Assembly (NCBI RefSeq): GCF_003385495.1
Contig: NZ_QNUH01000024.1
Coordinates: forward strand, 1-51,139
Length of the DNA stretch: 51,139 nt
Direction of reading: 5' to 3'
Source of the DNA: Chryseobacterium elymi
Lineage (GTDB): Bacteria > Bacteroidota > Bacteroidia > Flavobacteriales > Weeksellaceae
The position numbers and the translations under genes were made by a program. Below the pieces are notes generated by a model, which searched no databases, was not told where the DNA came from, and worked only from the letters and a program-made list of their open reading frames with translations. This document shows, piece by piece, positions 40,671-48,814 of this stretch. Every line of letters begins with the position of its first letter. The first letter of the stretch is position 1.

Positions 40671-41621
40671 ATGAGAAAACTATATGCTATCGTATGTTTA
40701 GCTCTTTTGTCAAATGCATACAAAGCACAAGAATCACTACCATACTATCAGCAATATCTTTTGGATGGTGAATTCCTGTTCAACCCAGCTCAGTACGGAA
40801 AGACCGATTACGTACAGCTTAATGCTAATTACCACAAACAATTTGACAAGTTTAGCGATTCTCCAAATACGCAGTCTATAGGAATCAACGGGAACATTTT
40901 CGACAGAGTGGGAGCAGGGCTCTCTATTTTCAGAGACAGCAATGGCCCTATTTCTGCAGGCGGTATTACAGCGGGAGCTTCATACTTTATTCCACTAAGT
41001 AGTGAAGGAGAAAGAAAAGATCAGTTCTCTTTCGGTACCAGTGTTTCATTTTATAATATGAACTTCGACTATACTTCAGTGAATGTTGAAGATGGTTACG
41101 ATCCATTGTTGATAGGAAAAGAAGGGAATATTTTTATGGCTTATGCCAACTTTGGTGCTGCTGCTACCTATAGAAATATCTTTGCAGGAGTATCTGTAAA
41201 CGATATTGCACTGAGCAATGACAAGGCTATAGTAAACGGAATTGAGCCTTCACCAATAAAATTTTTCTTAAACTTAGGATATAATTGGCATTTTGCTGAC
41301 AATATCTTCGTAACGCCATCAGCGTTGATTAACCTGAATACCAATTCAACAAGAATGATCGACTACAACTTAATGGCTACTTTCTTTAATGACATCAACT
41401 CATTCTCTGCCGGTGTAAGTTACAGAACGGTACAGAACAGATTTGATAGCCAAGATTTACAGGTTGCACCAATTGTTAAAGTGAGAATTAATAAATTAAT
41501 GATCGGAGCAACCTATAACATCGGAATGTCTGATATCCAGACATATGGTGGAAACAGCTTTATGCTGAGCTTAGGTTATAACTTTGATAACTTTATTAAT
41601 CATAGAGGATATAGATATTAA
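40671..41621 (+). CDS. PorP/SprF-family type IX secretion membrane protein
   Basis: A 316-residue outer-membrane protein. A Sec signal of about 19 residues ends YKAQ. The family start YYQQYLLDGEFLFNPAQYG (residues 24-42) is diagnostic for PorP/SprF, and the rest is a beta-barrel with a final strand ending in aromatic residues. SprF-type proteins help deliver or hold gliding adhesins at the surface through the type IX system. Flavobacteria carry many paralogues, most of them next to large adhesin genes; here none is adjacent, so the partner is unknown. It ends at a terminator that touches hemW. Confidence 0.9.
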   Translation: MRKLYAIVCLALLSNAYKAQESLPYYQQYLLDGEFLFNPAQYGKTDYVQLNANYHKQFDKFSDSPNTQSIGINGNIFDRVGAGLSIFRDSNGPISAGGITAGASYFIPLSSEGERKDQFSFGTSVSFYNMNFDYTSVNVEDGYDPLLIGKEGNIFMAYANFGAAATYRNIFAGVSVNDIALSNDKAIVNGIEPSPIKFFLNLGYNWHFADNIFVTPSALINLNTNSTRMIDYNLMATFFNDINSFSAGVSYRTVQNRFDSQDLQVAPIVKVRINKLMIGATYNIGMSDIQTYGGNSFMLSLGYNFDNFINHRGYRY

Positions 41622-41644
41622 TCTGATTAATTTAAATAAATTTG

Positions 41645-41671
41645 AGCTCTGAAATTTTCAGGGCTTTTTTT
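41645..41671 (+). terminator. Terminator touching the hemW start codon
   Basis: AGCTCTGAA (41645-41653) pairs with TTCAGGGCT (41657-41665) around 3 bases, followed by seven Ts that end exactly at the ATG of hemW (41672). Confidence 0.8.
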
Positions 41672-42796
41672 ATGATATATATTCACATTCCTTTCTGCAA
41701 GCAAAAATGCAGCTACTGCAATTTTCACTTTTCTACCTCTTTAAACTTTAAAGATGAAATGATCCGTTCGATGAAGACCGAAATCAGGCTTAGAAAAGAT
41801 GAGCTGCAGGATAAAAGTTTAAAATCCCTGTATTTTGGAGGTGGAACACCATCTATTCTTTCGGCAGATGAGATCAATTCTCTGATTGATGAGGTTCTGA
41901 AATACTTTACTTTCGATAATGACATTGAAGTAACGCTGGAAGCCAATCCCGATGATCTGGACAAAAATTTTTTAAAACAGCTGGCTCAGTCTCCGGTCAA
42001 CAGGCTTTCTATCGGGACCCAGAGCTTTTTCGAGGAAGATCTGATACTGATGAACCGTGCCCATAATGCTTCTGAAGCAGAAAGTTCTATCAAAAGAGCA
42101 CAGGATTTCGGGTTTGAAAACTTAAGCATCGATTTGATTTATGGTTCACCGACTTCTAATCTGGAGATATGGAAAGAGAATTTAAACAAAACCATTGCCC
42201 TTGAAGTGCCTCATATCTCTTCTTATGCGCTCACTGTTGAGCCCAAAACAGCTTTAGAAAACTGGATTTCAAAAGGAAAAGTTGCCAGTCCTAGAGAAGA
42301 AGAACAGAATAAAGAGTTCTATTATCTGTCAGATTTCTTAAAAGACAACGGATTTGAGCATTATGAAGTCTCCAATTTTGCAAAACCTGGCTTTTATTCA
42401 AGGCATAATTCTGCGTATTGGAAGTACAAAGAGTATCTTGGGATAGGTCCTTCCGCACATTCATACAACGGATTTGATGTCAGAAGCTGGAACGTTGCCA
42501 ACAATCAGCAATATATTAAAAAGCTTCATGCAGGAATTCTGGCTAAAGAAGAAGAGATTCTCTCACAATATGATCAATTCAATGAAATGATTATGATTGG
42601 CTTGAGGACAATCTGGGGAGTAGATCTTGAAAGCCTGAAAAGTAAATTCAGTGATCAAATTCTTGAACATTTCCAACACGAGATAAAATCTAAAATAGAA
42701 GAAGGTGTTTTAATCCAGGAGAACAATCATCTGAAGATCCCGGAAAAGCATTGGTTTATGGCGGATGGGATTGCTTCAGATTTATTTTTGGTGTAA
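41672..42796 (+). CDS. hemW: Radical SAM heme chaperone HemW
   Basis: A 374-residue radical SAM protein, once annotated as oxygen-independent coproporphyrinogen oxidase. The start MIYIHIPFCKQKCSYCNF carries the C-x3-C-x2-C cluster motif. Further marks are LYFGGGTPSIL near residue 60, a nearby E-A-N-P strand and the HYEVSNFAKPG segment. HemW proteins bind heme and pass it on to enzymes; they lack a residue needed for true HemN activity. The first ATG-like option upstream is a TTG at 41642, which lies in the terminator and adds a non-family extension. The hairpin that ends the PorP message abuts the ATG. Confidence 0.92.
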   Translation: MIYIHIPFCKQKCSYCNFHFSTSLNFKDEMIRSMKTEIRLRKDELQDKSLKSLYFGGGTPSILSADEINSLIDEVLKYFTFDNDIEVTLEANPDDLDKNFLKQLAQSPVNRLSIGTQSFFEEDLILMNRAHNASEAESSIKRAQDFGFENLSIDLIYGSPTSNLEIWKENLNKTIALEVPHISSYALTVEPKTALENWISKGKVASPREEEQNKEFYYLSDFLKDNGFEHYEVSNFAKPGFYSRHNSAYWKYKEYLGIGPSAHSYNGFDVRSWNVANNQQYIKKLHAGILAKEEEILSQYDQFNEMIMIGLRTIWGVDLESLKSKFSDQILEHFQHEIKSKIEEGVLIQENNHLKIPEKHWFMADGIASDLFLV

Positions 42797-42816
42797 CGTT
42801 TATTAATGTATATTTG
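42788..42816 (+). promoter_or_regulatory. Strong promoter for the DUF4139 gene
   Basis: TTG at 42788-42790, an 18-base spacer and TATATTTG at 42809-42816 make a full match to the Bacteroidota -33/-7 promoter. The -33 part lies inside the end of hemW. A transcript would start near 42822, with a leader of about 25 bases. Confidence 0.7.
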
Positions 42817-42846
42817 AGATTATACTTTAAATAAAAACCATGAACT

Positions 42847-44436
42847 ATGAGAAAAAACTTACTCCTATTTTTTCTTTTTTTAAGCGCTTTACATTTCTCT
42901 CAAAAACCAATCTTTACAAAAGCAAAAGTTAATGCTGTGAATGTTTACAGAACTTCTGCTGAACTCCATAATTCTGTGAGTGTTTCACTTCCTGCAGGAA
43001 CTTCTGAGGTTGTTGTGACCAATATTTCAGATGAAATTATGGAGAAATCTATACAGATTAATACCAACAATAAAGATGTCTCAATTCTTTCTGCGCAATA
43101 CAGAGACAGCTACAACTCGAATTATTTTGAGAATAATAATCCTAACGGAAAAAGAATTAAGGACAGCATTGCTATTTTAGAAAATCTCAGTACAAAAATC
43201 AATATCGAGCGGCAGACGAATGAAAAAACGCTGGAGCTTTTAGACAAGAATCAGGGACTTTTAGTTGGCAGTAATACTTCCAGTGTGGCCCAGCTGATGC
43301 AGCTGACAGAATATTATAAGACGAAAAGAAATGAAATAAGTGTAGCACAACTTGATATTAATAAAAAATATACACAAACTGTTCAGAAACTTGAAGCTTT
43401 AAAAAATCGTTTGAAAGCTAATACAGAAGCTGAGGAAACTTTTTCTGATGGCGTTCTTGTTCTGAGAATTGCAAGCAGTGCCGGAGGAAATGCAAAAATG
43501 GATCTGGGATATTTGGCCGAAAATGTTTTTTGGGAACCGTTTTATGAAGTGAAGGGTAATAAGCTTACTGAACCTTTGGATGTCACTTTCAAAGCAAAAG
43601 TAAGACAGGATACCGGACTTGACTGGAAAGGAGTGAAGCTTTCGCTGATCAATGCAAGATCTTCGAGAAATAATGAAGCTCCGGTTATGCATCCCTGGTT
43701 TTTGAATTCTTATAAGAATGAAGAAAGAGCAAGCATAGGATATTCTGGGAAAAGAGATACTTTAAAAACGATGGCAATTGAGGAAGTTGTAGTAATGGGC
43801 TATGGAATTAAAATTAATGAAAATCAGTTGAATGTCAGTTTTGATACCGATATTCCTTATGATATTTTGTCAAACAATGAAGATCATTTTATCAACCTGA
43901 AACAGATAAAACTCCCGGCTGAATATAAATATTATACAGTTCCGAAATACAGTACTACCGCCTATTTGGTCGCAGATATTAAAGATTTTAACAAATACAA
44001 CCTTATTTCAGGTGCTGCCAGTGTCATCTTTGAAAATATGTATGTAGGCGAAACAAGGATCAATCCCAATCAGACAAATGATAAAATGAGCATTACCCTT
44101 GGAGATGACAAGAAAATCAGTGTACGCAAAGAGATGGTTAATGATAAGGCAAGTGAGAAATTATTTTCTTCCTATCAGGAAAAAGCAATTACTTACGATC
44201 TTGTTGTCCGCAATAATAAAAAAGAAGCAATCAATATTGAGATACGAGACCAGATTCCTTTGAGCAAGGATGAAGCTGTAAAGATTGAGCTTCTTCAGAG
44301 TGACAATGCACAACTGGATAAAGAGAAAGGATTTTTACTATGGAACGTTAAAATTTCTTCCTCCGAAACGAAAAAATTCAGGGTGAGCTATAAAGTAAGA
44401 TATCCGAAAGACTTTTCAATCGGGAATCTTAATTAA
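42847..44436 (+). CDS. DUF4139 (mucoidy-inhibitor-like) secreted protein
   Basis: A 529-residue protein with a Sec signal (residues 1-19, ending LHFSQ). The N-terminal part (DUF4140-like, about 25-125) is followed by a coiled-coil of roughly 70 residues, and the C-terminal half is the DUF4139 beta-rich domain (MDLGYLAENVFWEPFYEV near residue 219). Function unknown in the family. Within the mature part, near residue 312, stands EEVVVMGYG, a stretch almost identical to the motif that precedes the plug of SusC-type TonB receptors, although this protein has no barrel. It has a strong promoter of its own. Confidence 0.85.
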   Translation: MRKNLLLFFLFLSALHFSQKPIFTKAKVNAVNVYRTSAELHNSVSVSLPAGTSEVVVTNISDEIMEKSIQINTNNKDVSILSAQYRDSYNSNYFENNNPNGKRIKDSIAILENLSTKINIERQTNEKTLELLDKNQGLLVGSNTSSVAQLMQLTEYYKTKRNEISVAQLDINKKYTQTVQKLEALKNRLKANTEAEETFSDGVLVLRIASSAGGNAKMDLGYLAENVFWEPFYEVKGNKLTEPLDVTFKAKVRQDTGLDWKGVKLSLINARSSRNNEAPVMHPWFLNSYKNEERASIGYSGKRDTLKTMAIEEVVVMGYGIKINENQLNVSFDTDIPYDILSNNEDHFINLKQIKLPAEYKYYTVPKYSTTAYLVADIKDFNKYNLISGAASVIFENMYVGETRINPNQTNDKMSITLGDDKKISVRKEMVNDKASEKLFSSYQEKAITYDLVVRNNKKEAINIEIRDQIPLSKDEAVKIELLQSDNAQLDKEKGFLLWNVKISSSETKKFRVSYKVRYPKDFSIGNLN

Positions 44437-44452
44437 ATATCCGATTATTCAC

Positions 44453-44460
44453 TATTTTTG
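44453..44460 (+). promoter_or_regulatory. -7 element that fixes the murI start
   Basis: TATTTTTG, a perfect match. It covers a possible TTG start at 44458, so translation must begin later, at the TTG of 44479. Confidence 0.55.
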
Positions 44461-44478
44461 TATAAAATTTCAGTTCAC

Positions 44479-45309
44479 TTGAAAACTAAAAAGCAAGATT
44501 ATTCACATCTTTCACCAAGCCAGCCTATCGGTATTTTCGATAGTGGGGTGGGAGGGCTTACCGTAGCCAAAGAGATCAAAAGACTTCTTCCCCACGAAGA
44601 CCTGATCTATTTCGGAGATACCAAACACCTTCCGTACGGTGAAAAGTCGAAGGATGCGATTATAGAATATTCGACCAAGATCACCAATTTTCTGCTTCAG
44701 CAGAACTGTAAAGCTATTGTTATTGCCTGTAATACGGCTACGGCAAATGCTTTAAACGAGGTTATGCAGTCTGTGAATGGGAAAGTTCCTGTCATAGACG
44801 TTATTAATCCCGTTGCTGAAAAAGTAGCGTATGAAATCCATAACAATGTTGGGGTCATTGCTACAAAAGCAACTGTCAATTCCGGGCTATATAAGAAAAG
44901 CATCAGGAAGCATAATAAATGGATCAAAGTTGATGAGCTGGCTACTCCGTTGCTGGTTCCGGCTATTGAAGAGGGATTCAAGAATCATCCGATTACGCAT
45001 GCCATCATTTATAATTATTTAAGCAATAACAAGCTCAAGAATATTGAAACCCTTATTCTGGGGTGCACTCATTATCCTTTGCTGATCGATGAGATCAAGC
45101 AGTATTACGGAAACAGGGTTCGTGTAATTGATTCTCCGAATATTGTGGCCAATCACCTTAAGATCATCCTGGATAAATACCATCTTCTGAATGACAATAA
45201 TCCAAAACCGAATTATCATTTTTATCTTTCGGACCTGACGAAGAATTTTGAAAAAATCTCTAAGAAATTCTTTGGAAAGACGATAGATCTGGAATTGAAA
45301 GTACTATAA
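44479..45309 (+). CDS. murI: Glutamate racemase
   Basis: A 276-residue enzyme that turns L-glutamate into D-glutamate for peptidoglycan. The family motifs are FDSGVGGLTVAKEI near residue 21, IACNTATANALNEV near 83 and LGCTHYPLL near 193; the two Cys are the catalytic acid-base pair. There is no ATG near the start. The frame could open at TTG 44458 or TTG 44479; the -7 element covers the first, so the second is used, giving MKTKKQDY ahead of the core. It may be weakly translated. It lies after the DUF4139 gene and ends at its own terminator. Confidence 0.93.
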   Translation: MKTKKQDYSHLSPSQPIGIFDSGVGGLTVAKEIKRLLPHEDLIYFGDTKHLPYGEKSKDAIIEYSTKITNFLLQQNCKAIVIACNTATANALNEVMQSVNGKVPVIDVINPVAEKVAYEIHNNVGVIATKATVNSGLYKKSIRKHNKWIKVDELATPLLVPAIEEGFKNHPITHAIIYNYLSNNKLKNIETLILGCTHYPLLIDEIKQYYGNRVRVIDSPNIVANHLKIILDKYHLLNDNNPKPNYHFYLSDLTKNFEKISKKFFGKTIDLELKVL

Positions 45310-45313
45310 TACA

Positions 45314-45341
45314 AAAAGCTGTTTCATCCGAAACAGCTTTT
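45314..45341. terminator. Bidirectional terminator between murI and the nitroreductase gene
   Basis: AAAAGCTGTTTC (45314-45325) pairs with GAAACAGCTTTT (45330-45341) around a 4-base loop. Confidence 0.9.
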
Positions 45342-45364
45342 ATTTTATGAAAAGTTCTGAAAAG

Positions 45365-45964
45365 TTAAGGCTCTAAAATAACCATTTCACTCTTCAGCCT
45401 TCTTTTAGGAGTCGTTTCAGGATGATTGCTGTCATTTTCATCTCTTTTCCCGATGACCACTGCAAAAAGCGTTTCATAAGAATCATTTTTAAGGATTTCG
45501 TCATATTTTTCAGTTTCAATACCTTCCATCGGAGTAGAATCTATTCCCATAGCAGCACACGCTGAAAGAAGAACTCCCAGCGAAAGATAAACCTGATGCC
45601 CCATCCATGCCCGGATAGCAGCTTCACCATGTGGCTTTACCATATTCCTGTAGTAATTGACGGAACCTTCAGGGAGATTTTCTTCGATCTGTTTTTCAAA
45701 ATCTTTAGGGTTCTTTATCACCTGGAATACAATGATATGGCTGCTGTCCAATACCTTTTCCCTGTTAAAATAAGATGCTTCTGCAAGCTGTTCTCTAAGT
45801 TCAGGCTTATTAACAAAAATAAAGTTCCATGGCTGGCTGTTGATCGAAGAGGGACTTAGATTAAGGATTTCCTTCAATTCTGCAATCTGTTCCGCACTTA
45901 TTTTTTCCTGTGGGTTATACTTTTTTACCGTATACCTCTTTTTCATTTGTTCTAAAAAGTTCAT
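45365..45964 (-). CDS. NAD(P)H nitroreductase (NfsB-like)
   Basis: A 199-residue flavoprotein. Such enzymes reduce nitroaromatics, quinones or enals using FMN. The FMN-binding start RYTVKKYNPQEKIS (residues 10-23) and the SPSSINSQPWNFIF segment (37-50) are typical, as is the late LGVLLSACAAMGIDSTPMEG. No signal peptide. It is divergent from an HxlR regulator with a shared 86-base control region, the common layout for genes that this regulator family controls, so it is probably induced by electrophiles or quinones. Confidence 0.93.
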   Translation of the reverse strand: MNFLEQMKKRYTVKKYNPQEKISAEQIAELKEILNLSPSSINSQPWNFIFVNKPELREQLAEASYFNREKVLDSSHIIVFQVIKNPKDFEKQIEENLPEGSVNYYRNMVKPHGEAAIRAWMGHQVYLSLGVLLSACAAMGIDSTPMEGIETEKYDEILKNDSYETLFAVVIGKRDENDSNHPETTPKRRLKSEMVILEP

Positions 45965-45993
45965 AAATTATTATACTATCAATTTTATAGTTA

Positions 45994-46024
45994 CAAAAGT
46001 AATTTAAGTTTATTACCTTTGCAA
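45994..46024 (-). promoter_or_regulatory. Promoter of the nitroreductase gene
   Basis: Minus strand TACTTTTG (45994-46001) is a perfect -7 with TTG at 46022-46024 and a 20-base spacer. It overlaps the rightward -7 element of the regulator, so both promoters could be blocked at once. Confidence 0.65.
46014..46021 (+). promoter_or_regulatory. -7 element of the HxlR gene
   Basis: TACCTTTG, a perfect match, 29 bases before the ATG at 46051. Confidence 0.6.
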
Positions 46025-46050
46025 TAACGGTAAAAAAGGATAGTATAAAA

Positions 46051-46401
46051 ATGTACACAATAGATAATAAGGAATATCCGTGCTGCACCAGCGTAACCAT
46101 GAAATTTATAGGAGGAAAATGGAAAGCTGTCATTTTGTTTCATCTTACAGCCGGTGCAAAAAGATATAATGAACTCAGGAAATTAATTCCTACCATTACA
46201 GAAAGAACACTAAGCCTGCAGCTGAAACAGCTTGAGGAAGATCATATTGTCAACAGAAAGGTATATACTGAAAAACCTCCATTAATGGTAGAGTATACCC
46301 TGACAGACTTCGGAAAAACACTACTCCCGGTGATAGAAGCTATTACAAACTGGGGAATTGCTGCGCCGGATCTTTCCGTAAAAAAAATAATCAGGAATTA
46401 A
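46051..46401 (+). CDS. HxlR-family transcriptional regulator
   Basis: A 116-residue winged-helix DNA-binding protein. Family marks are the Cys near the start (YPCCTSVTMKFIGGKWKAVI, residues 10-29), NELRKLIPTITERTLSLQL for the recognition helix, and YTLTDFGKTLLPV near 91-103. HxlR proteins often sense reactive carbonyls, quinones or disulfide stress through an N-terminal Cys; here there are two adjacent ones (12-13). Divergent from the nitroreductase gene, which is its probable target. Its stop overlaps the convergent rsmD stop by four bases. Confidence 0.92.
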   Translation: MYTIDNKEYPCCTSVTMKFIGGKWKAVILFHLTAGAKRYNELRKLIPTITERTLSLQLKQLEEDHIVNRKVYTEKPPLMVEYTLTDFGKTLLPVIEAITNWGIAAPDLSVKKIIRN

Positions 46402-46412
46402 ATTTCCTGATT
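46389..46412 (-). terminator. Terminator of rsmD inside the HxlR 3' end
   Basis: AATCAGGAA (46389-46397) pairs with TTCCTGATT (46404-46412). On the minus strand it is followed by a long T-run. It occupies the last codons of the convergent HxlR gene. Confidence 0.6.
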
Positions 46413-46970
46413 ATCTTCTTTATTCGCTTCGAAAAAACTGAAACTTACATTTCCGTATTTTCGTGTGTCTATTAAGTTGGGATGCTCCAATTTCATTCTG
46501 CTCTGATGTTCTACAATCAGCACGCCATTCTGTTTAACAAATTTATTGTTGAGAACCAAAGATAATAGCTCGTAATACTTCTTCTCTTCCATTTCGAAAG
46601 GAGCATCGGAAAATATGATCTCGAAGCTTTTCTTGTTTCTGAACTTTTTAAGCCAGTCAAAAACATCACCTCTCTGAACATTGATCTGAAGAGACATATC
46701 AAGCTCCGAAGCCGTAGCATTGATAAAGCTGGTATGCTTCGGATTCAGCTCAACTGAAGTGATATCCTGGCATCCTCTGGAAGCAAATTCGAAAGTAATA
46801 GAGCCAATACCTGCAAAAAGATCAAGTACAGAAATCGACTGTATATCATATTTGTTTTCCAGGATACTGAAAAGTGCTTCCTTGGCAAAATCTGTAGTAG
46901 GTCTTACATCAAAATTTTTAGGAGCGGCTATTTTTTTGGCTTTCCACTTGCCGGATATTATTCTGAACAT
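46398..46970 (-). CDS. rsmD: 16S rRNA m2G966 methyltransferase RsmD-type
   Basis: A 190-residue SAM-dependent methyltransferase that modifies guanine 966 of 16S rRNA, if orthologous to RsmD. Motifs: MFRIISGKWKAKKI at the start, VRPTTDFAKEALFSIL near 22-37, VLDLFAGIGSITFEFASRG for SAM binding, and a late SDAPFEME where the family has D-P-P-F or D-P-P-Y; the first Pro of that catalytic motif is Ala here. Its promoter is not directly upstream; it is probably carried by DUF3822, the gene before it. Confidence 0.9.
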   Translation of the reverse strand: MFRIISGKWKAKKIAAPKNFDVRPTTDFAKEALFSILENKYDIQSISVLDLFAGIGSITFEFASRGCQDITSVELNPKHTSFINATASELDMSLQINVQRGDVFDWLKKFRNKKSFEIIFSDAPFEMEEKKYYELLSLVLNNKFVKQNGVLIVEHQSRMKLEHPNLIDTRKYGNVSFSFFEANKEDNQEI

Positions 46971-47000
46971 ATTTGTTTAGGGTTTAGGTAATAGGATTTA

Positions 47001-47053
47001 GGGATTAGGGAAGACATAGTAAGGCTAGGCCCTGTTCCCATATTCCTAATCCC
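47001..47053. repeat. Inverted repeat in the DUF3822-rsmD gap
   Basis: GGGATTAGG at 47001-47009 is reversed as CCTAATCCC at 47045-47053, next to the DUF3822 stop. Related words (TTTAGGG, GGGTTTAGG) continue to the left. It does not code and has no T-run; it looks like a member of the degenerate short-word repeats found elsewhere in the window. Confidence 0.45.
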
Positions 47054-47054
47054 T

Positions 47055-47771
47055 TTAATTAAGTATAAAATTCTTATTAGGAACATTGTCAAAAACAATT
47101 CTCATGTTTTTAACGAATTTCTGAAGCTCGGAGATAAAGGTTTCGTTTTCCGTAGTTTCACCGTAAGCGTAGAAGTTGGTCTCATTAATTCCGAAACCTA
47201 TTTTACTTAGTGTAAACATCACAAAATAGAGAAAGTCGACCTCAGAATTTACATCCAGGTTGTTGTATAAAATAACCTTCTTGTTGTCTATGGCGAAAAA
47301 TTCACACTGGTTATGATATAGATTGATATGGATTTCCTTATTATTCTTATTGTTGATTGAATTTAAAAACTTTTCACCGGAGAAATTAAAATGAACCGGA
47401 ACTGCCAGCTCTTTTATTTTCCTGTAAAAATTTTTAGGAAACGTATAATAAAACTGTACCCCGAACTTTTTATTGACAGAAAGCATGAGCTCTTCCTTTT
47501 CCTTATTCGCTGGGGCATTGAATGCAATCAATTCAAATCCTGCCTCATGATCTGAAAATCCTTCAGGCATCAGGGTGAAATGGTTCAGTGCTGAGATCAC
47601 ATGAATTTCGTCAAACCTCTGCTTAAGAAGAATTTCATCCAGTTTATCTTCAATAAGGGTTTCCGGGGTTTCTTCAGTAACGAAATAAGACTTTTCTTCC
47701 TGAATGCTTTTATTCTTTGCAATCTGGTAGATTAACCCGTCTTTGGTAAAAAGTAAATTAAGTACGTTCAT
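47055..47771 (-). CDS. DUF3822 family protein
   Basis: A 238-residue protein of the DUF3822 family, found almost only in Bacteroidota, often directly before rsmD as here. The fold is thought to be actin/ASKHA-like. Visible: LNLLFTKDGLIYQIAKNK at the start, HVISALNHFTLMPEGF near 57-72, and IHINLYHNQCEFFAIDNKKV in the middle. Function unknown; the steady link with rsmD hints at ribosome or RNA work, but this is inference. The 84 bases between the genes contain an inverted repeat. Confidence 0.88.
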   Translation of the reverse strand: MNVLNLLFTKDGLIYQIAKNKSIQEEKSYFVTEETPETLIEDKLDEILLKQRFDEIHVISALNHFTLMPEGFSDHEAGFELIAFNAPANKEKEELMLSVNKKFGVQFYYTFPKNFYRKIKELAVPVHFNFSGEKFLNSINNKNNKEIHINLYHNQCEFFAIDNKKVILYNNLDVNSEVDFLYFVMFTLSKIGFGINETNFYAYGETTENETFISELQKFVKNMRIVFDNVPNKNFILN

Positions 47772-47784
47772 ATTTCAATTGCTG

Positions 47785-47792
47785 CAAATTTA
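47785..47792 (-). promoter_or_regulatory. -7 element of DUF3822-rsmD
   Basis: Minus strand TAAATTTG, a perfect match, 13 bases before the ATG at 47771; it overlaps the stop codon of the preceding Smr gene. Confidence 0.55.
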
Positions 47793-48284
47793 GTGAAATT
47801 CTATCATAACGGCACCCGATTGATGGTGAAGTATTTCCTTATTATAAAAATCGATATCTCTCTGGCTTTCCAAAACATCCATAACCATTTTCTGCAGCGT
47901 TCCGTCACCAATCCCGTGAACGATCTCCAGCCGCTTCAGATGATGCTTTCTGCAGAAATCAAGAACTTCCGTTAATTTCGCTTTTTGGATAAAGAGTCTC
48001 TCAAAACTGTCATAATCACTGGGGTTTTTAACCAGATTATGAAAGTGCAGATCCAGGACCATATGATTTTTCTGGTGTTTTTTGGATGTCACTTTTTTCG
48101 GTTCTGCTTTTCTTACTACCCGGATATTTTCATAAAGCTCTGCGTTTTTCGGAACCAGTTTCTCTTTCGGATATTGGTAAGTAAATCCGTATTCATCCTT
48201 AAAAACAACAATATTGCCGTTCACGGAAGTAATTATTCCGTTTAAATCCTCATCTACTACAGAAACTTTGTCCCCGATTTTCAT
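47790..48284 (-). CDS. Smr-domain protein
   Basis: A 164-residue protein. The N-terminal 55 residues form an SH3-like beta-barrel (MKIGDKVSVVDEDLNGIITS). A basic linker follows, then the Smr domain with LDLHFHNLV near residue 78 and EIVHGIGDGTLQ near 119, the D-L-H-x-H and H-G-x-G-x-G motifs of Smr nucleases (as at the end of MutS2). Acts on DNA or RNA; the target is unknown. An AAGGAG ribosome-binding site stands about nine bases before the ATG, rarer in this phylum. Confidence 0.9.
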   Translation of the reverse strand: MKIGDKVSVVDEDLNGIITSVNGNIVVFKDEYGFTYQYPKEKLVPKNAELYENIRVVRKAEPKKVTSKKHQKNHMVLDLHFHNLVKNPSDYDSFERLFIQKAKLTEVLDFCRKHHLKRLEIVHGIGDGTLQKMVMDVLESQRDIDFYNKEILHHQSGAVMIEFH

Positions 48285-48311
48285 GTATTATACTCCTTCT
48301 TTTGTTGTTCT

Positions 48312-48319
48312 CAAAATTA
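48312..48319 (-). promoter_or_regulatory. -7 element of the Smr gene
   Basis: Minus strand TAATTTTG, a perfect match, 27 bases before the ATG; it overlaps the stop codon of the upstream phosphodiesterase gene. Confidence 0.55.
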
Positions 48320-48814
48320 AATCTTAGGCCCAAGTTCAATGATTTCCAGATCTTTGATCTCTTTACCTTCCACTACAAAACGCATCATAGTTCTCGTCTT
48401 ATGCCACCCTTGTTTCCCACAGGCACCGGGATTCAGATGCAGTAGGTTGTTCTTTTGGTCAAACATGGCCTTCAGAATATGAGAGTGTCCTGAAATAAAC
48501 AGCTTTGGAGCCTTTGCGGAAATTTCTCTGTTCGTCAGCGGTGCATATTTTCCCGGGTATCCACCGATATGGATCATCAGAACTTCAAGATCTTCGCAGA
48601 AAAAACGGTTTACTTCAGGAAACTCAGCACGGATCTTCGCGTTGTCTATGTTGCCGTAAACACCCTTTAAAGGTTTTATTTTTTCCAGTTCTTCAATTAC
48701 CTCCATACTTCCGAAATCCCCGCAATGCCATATTTCATCAGCCTGACGGGCATATTCTAAAATCCTGTCGTCTATATAGGAATGGGAATCGGAAAGGAGA
48801 AGAATTTTTGTCAT
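48317..48814 (-). CDS. YfcE/MJ0936-type metallophosphoesterase
   Basis: A 165-residue calcineurin-like phosphodiesterase. Metal ligands are visible in LLLSDSHSY near residue 6-14, HCGDFGS near 30, GVYGNIDN near 51, MIHIGGYPGKY near 80 and FISGHSHILK near 106. These enzymes cut phosphodiester bonds, often in small artificial substrates; the natural one is unknown. Its ATG shares a base with the stop of the gene before it, so the two are translationally coupled. Confidence 0.93.
   Translation of the reverse strand: MTKILLLSDSHSYIDDRILEYARQADEIWHCGDFGSMEVIEELEKIKPLKGVYGNIDNAKIRAEFPEVNRFFCEDLEVLMIHIGGYPGKYAPLTNREISAKAPKLFISGHSHILKAMFDQKNNLLHLNPGACGKQGWHKTRTMMRFVVEGKEIKDLEIIELGPKI

Larger units (their letters stand above)
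45971..46048. promoter_or_regulatory. Shared control region with candidate HxlR operator sites
   Basis: TTATACTATC (45971-45980) is the exact reverse complement of GATAGTATAA (46039-46048); the two lie just before the two start codons. A further ATAGT at 45987-45991 makes an ACTAT-N7-ATAGT dyad with the first. These are good candidates for binding by the HxlR product, but no site has been tested. Confidence 0.5.
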
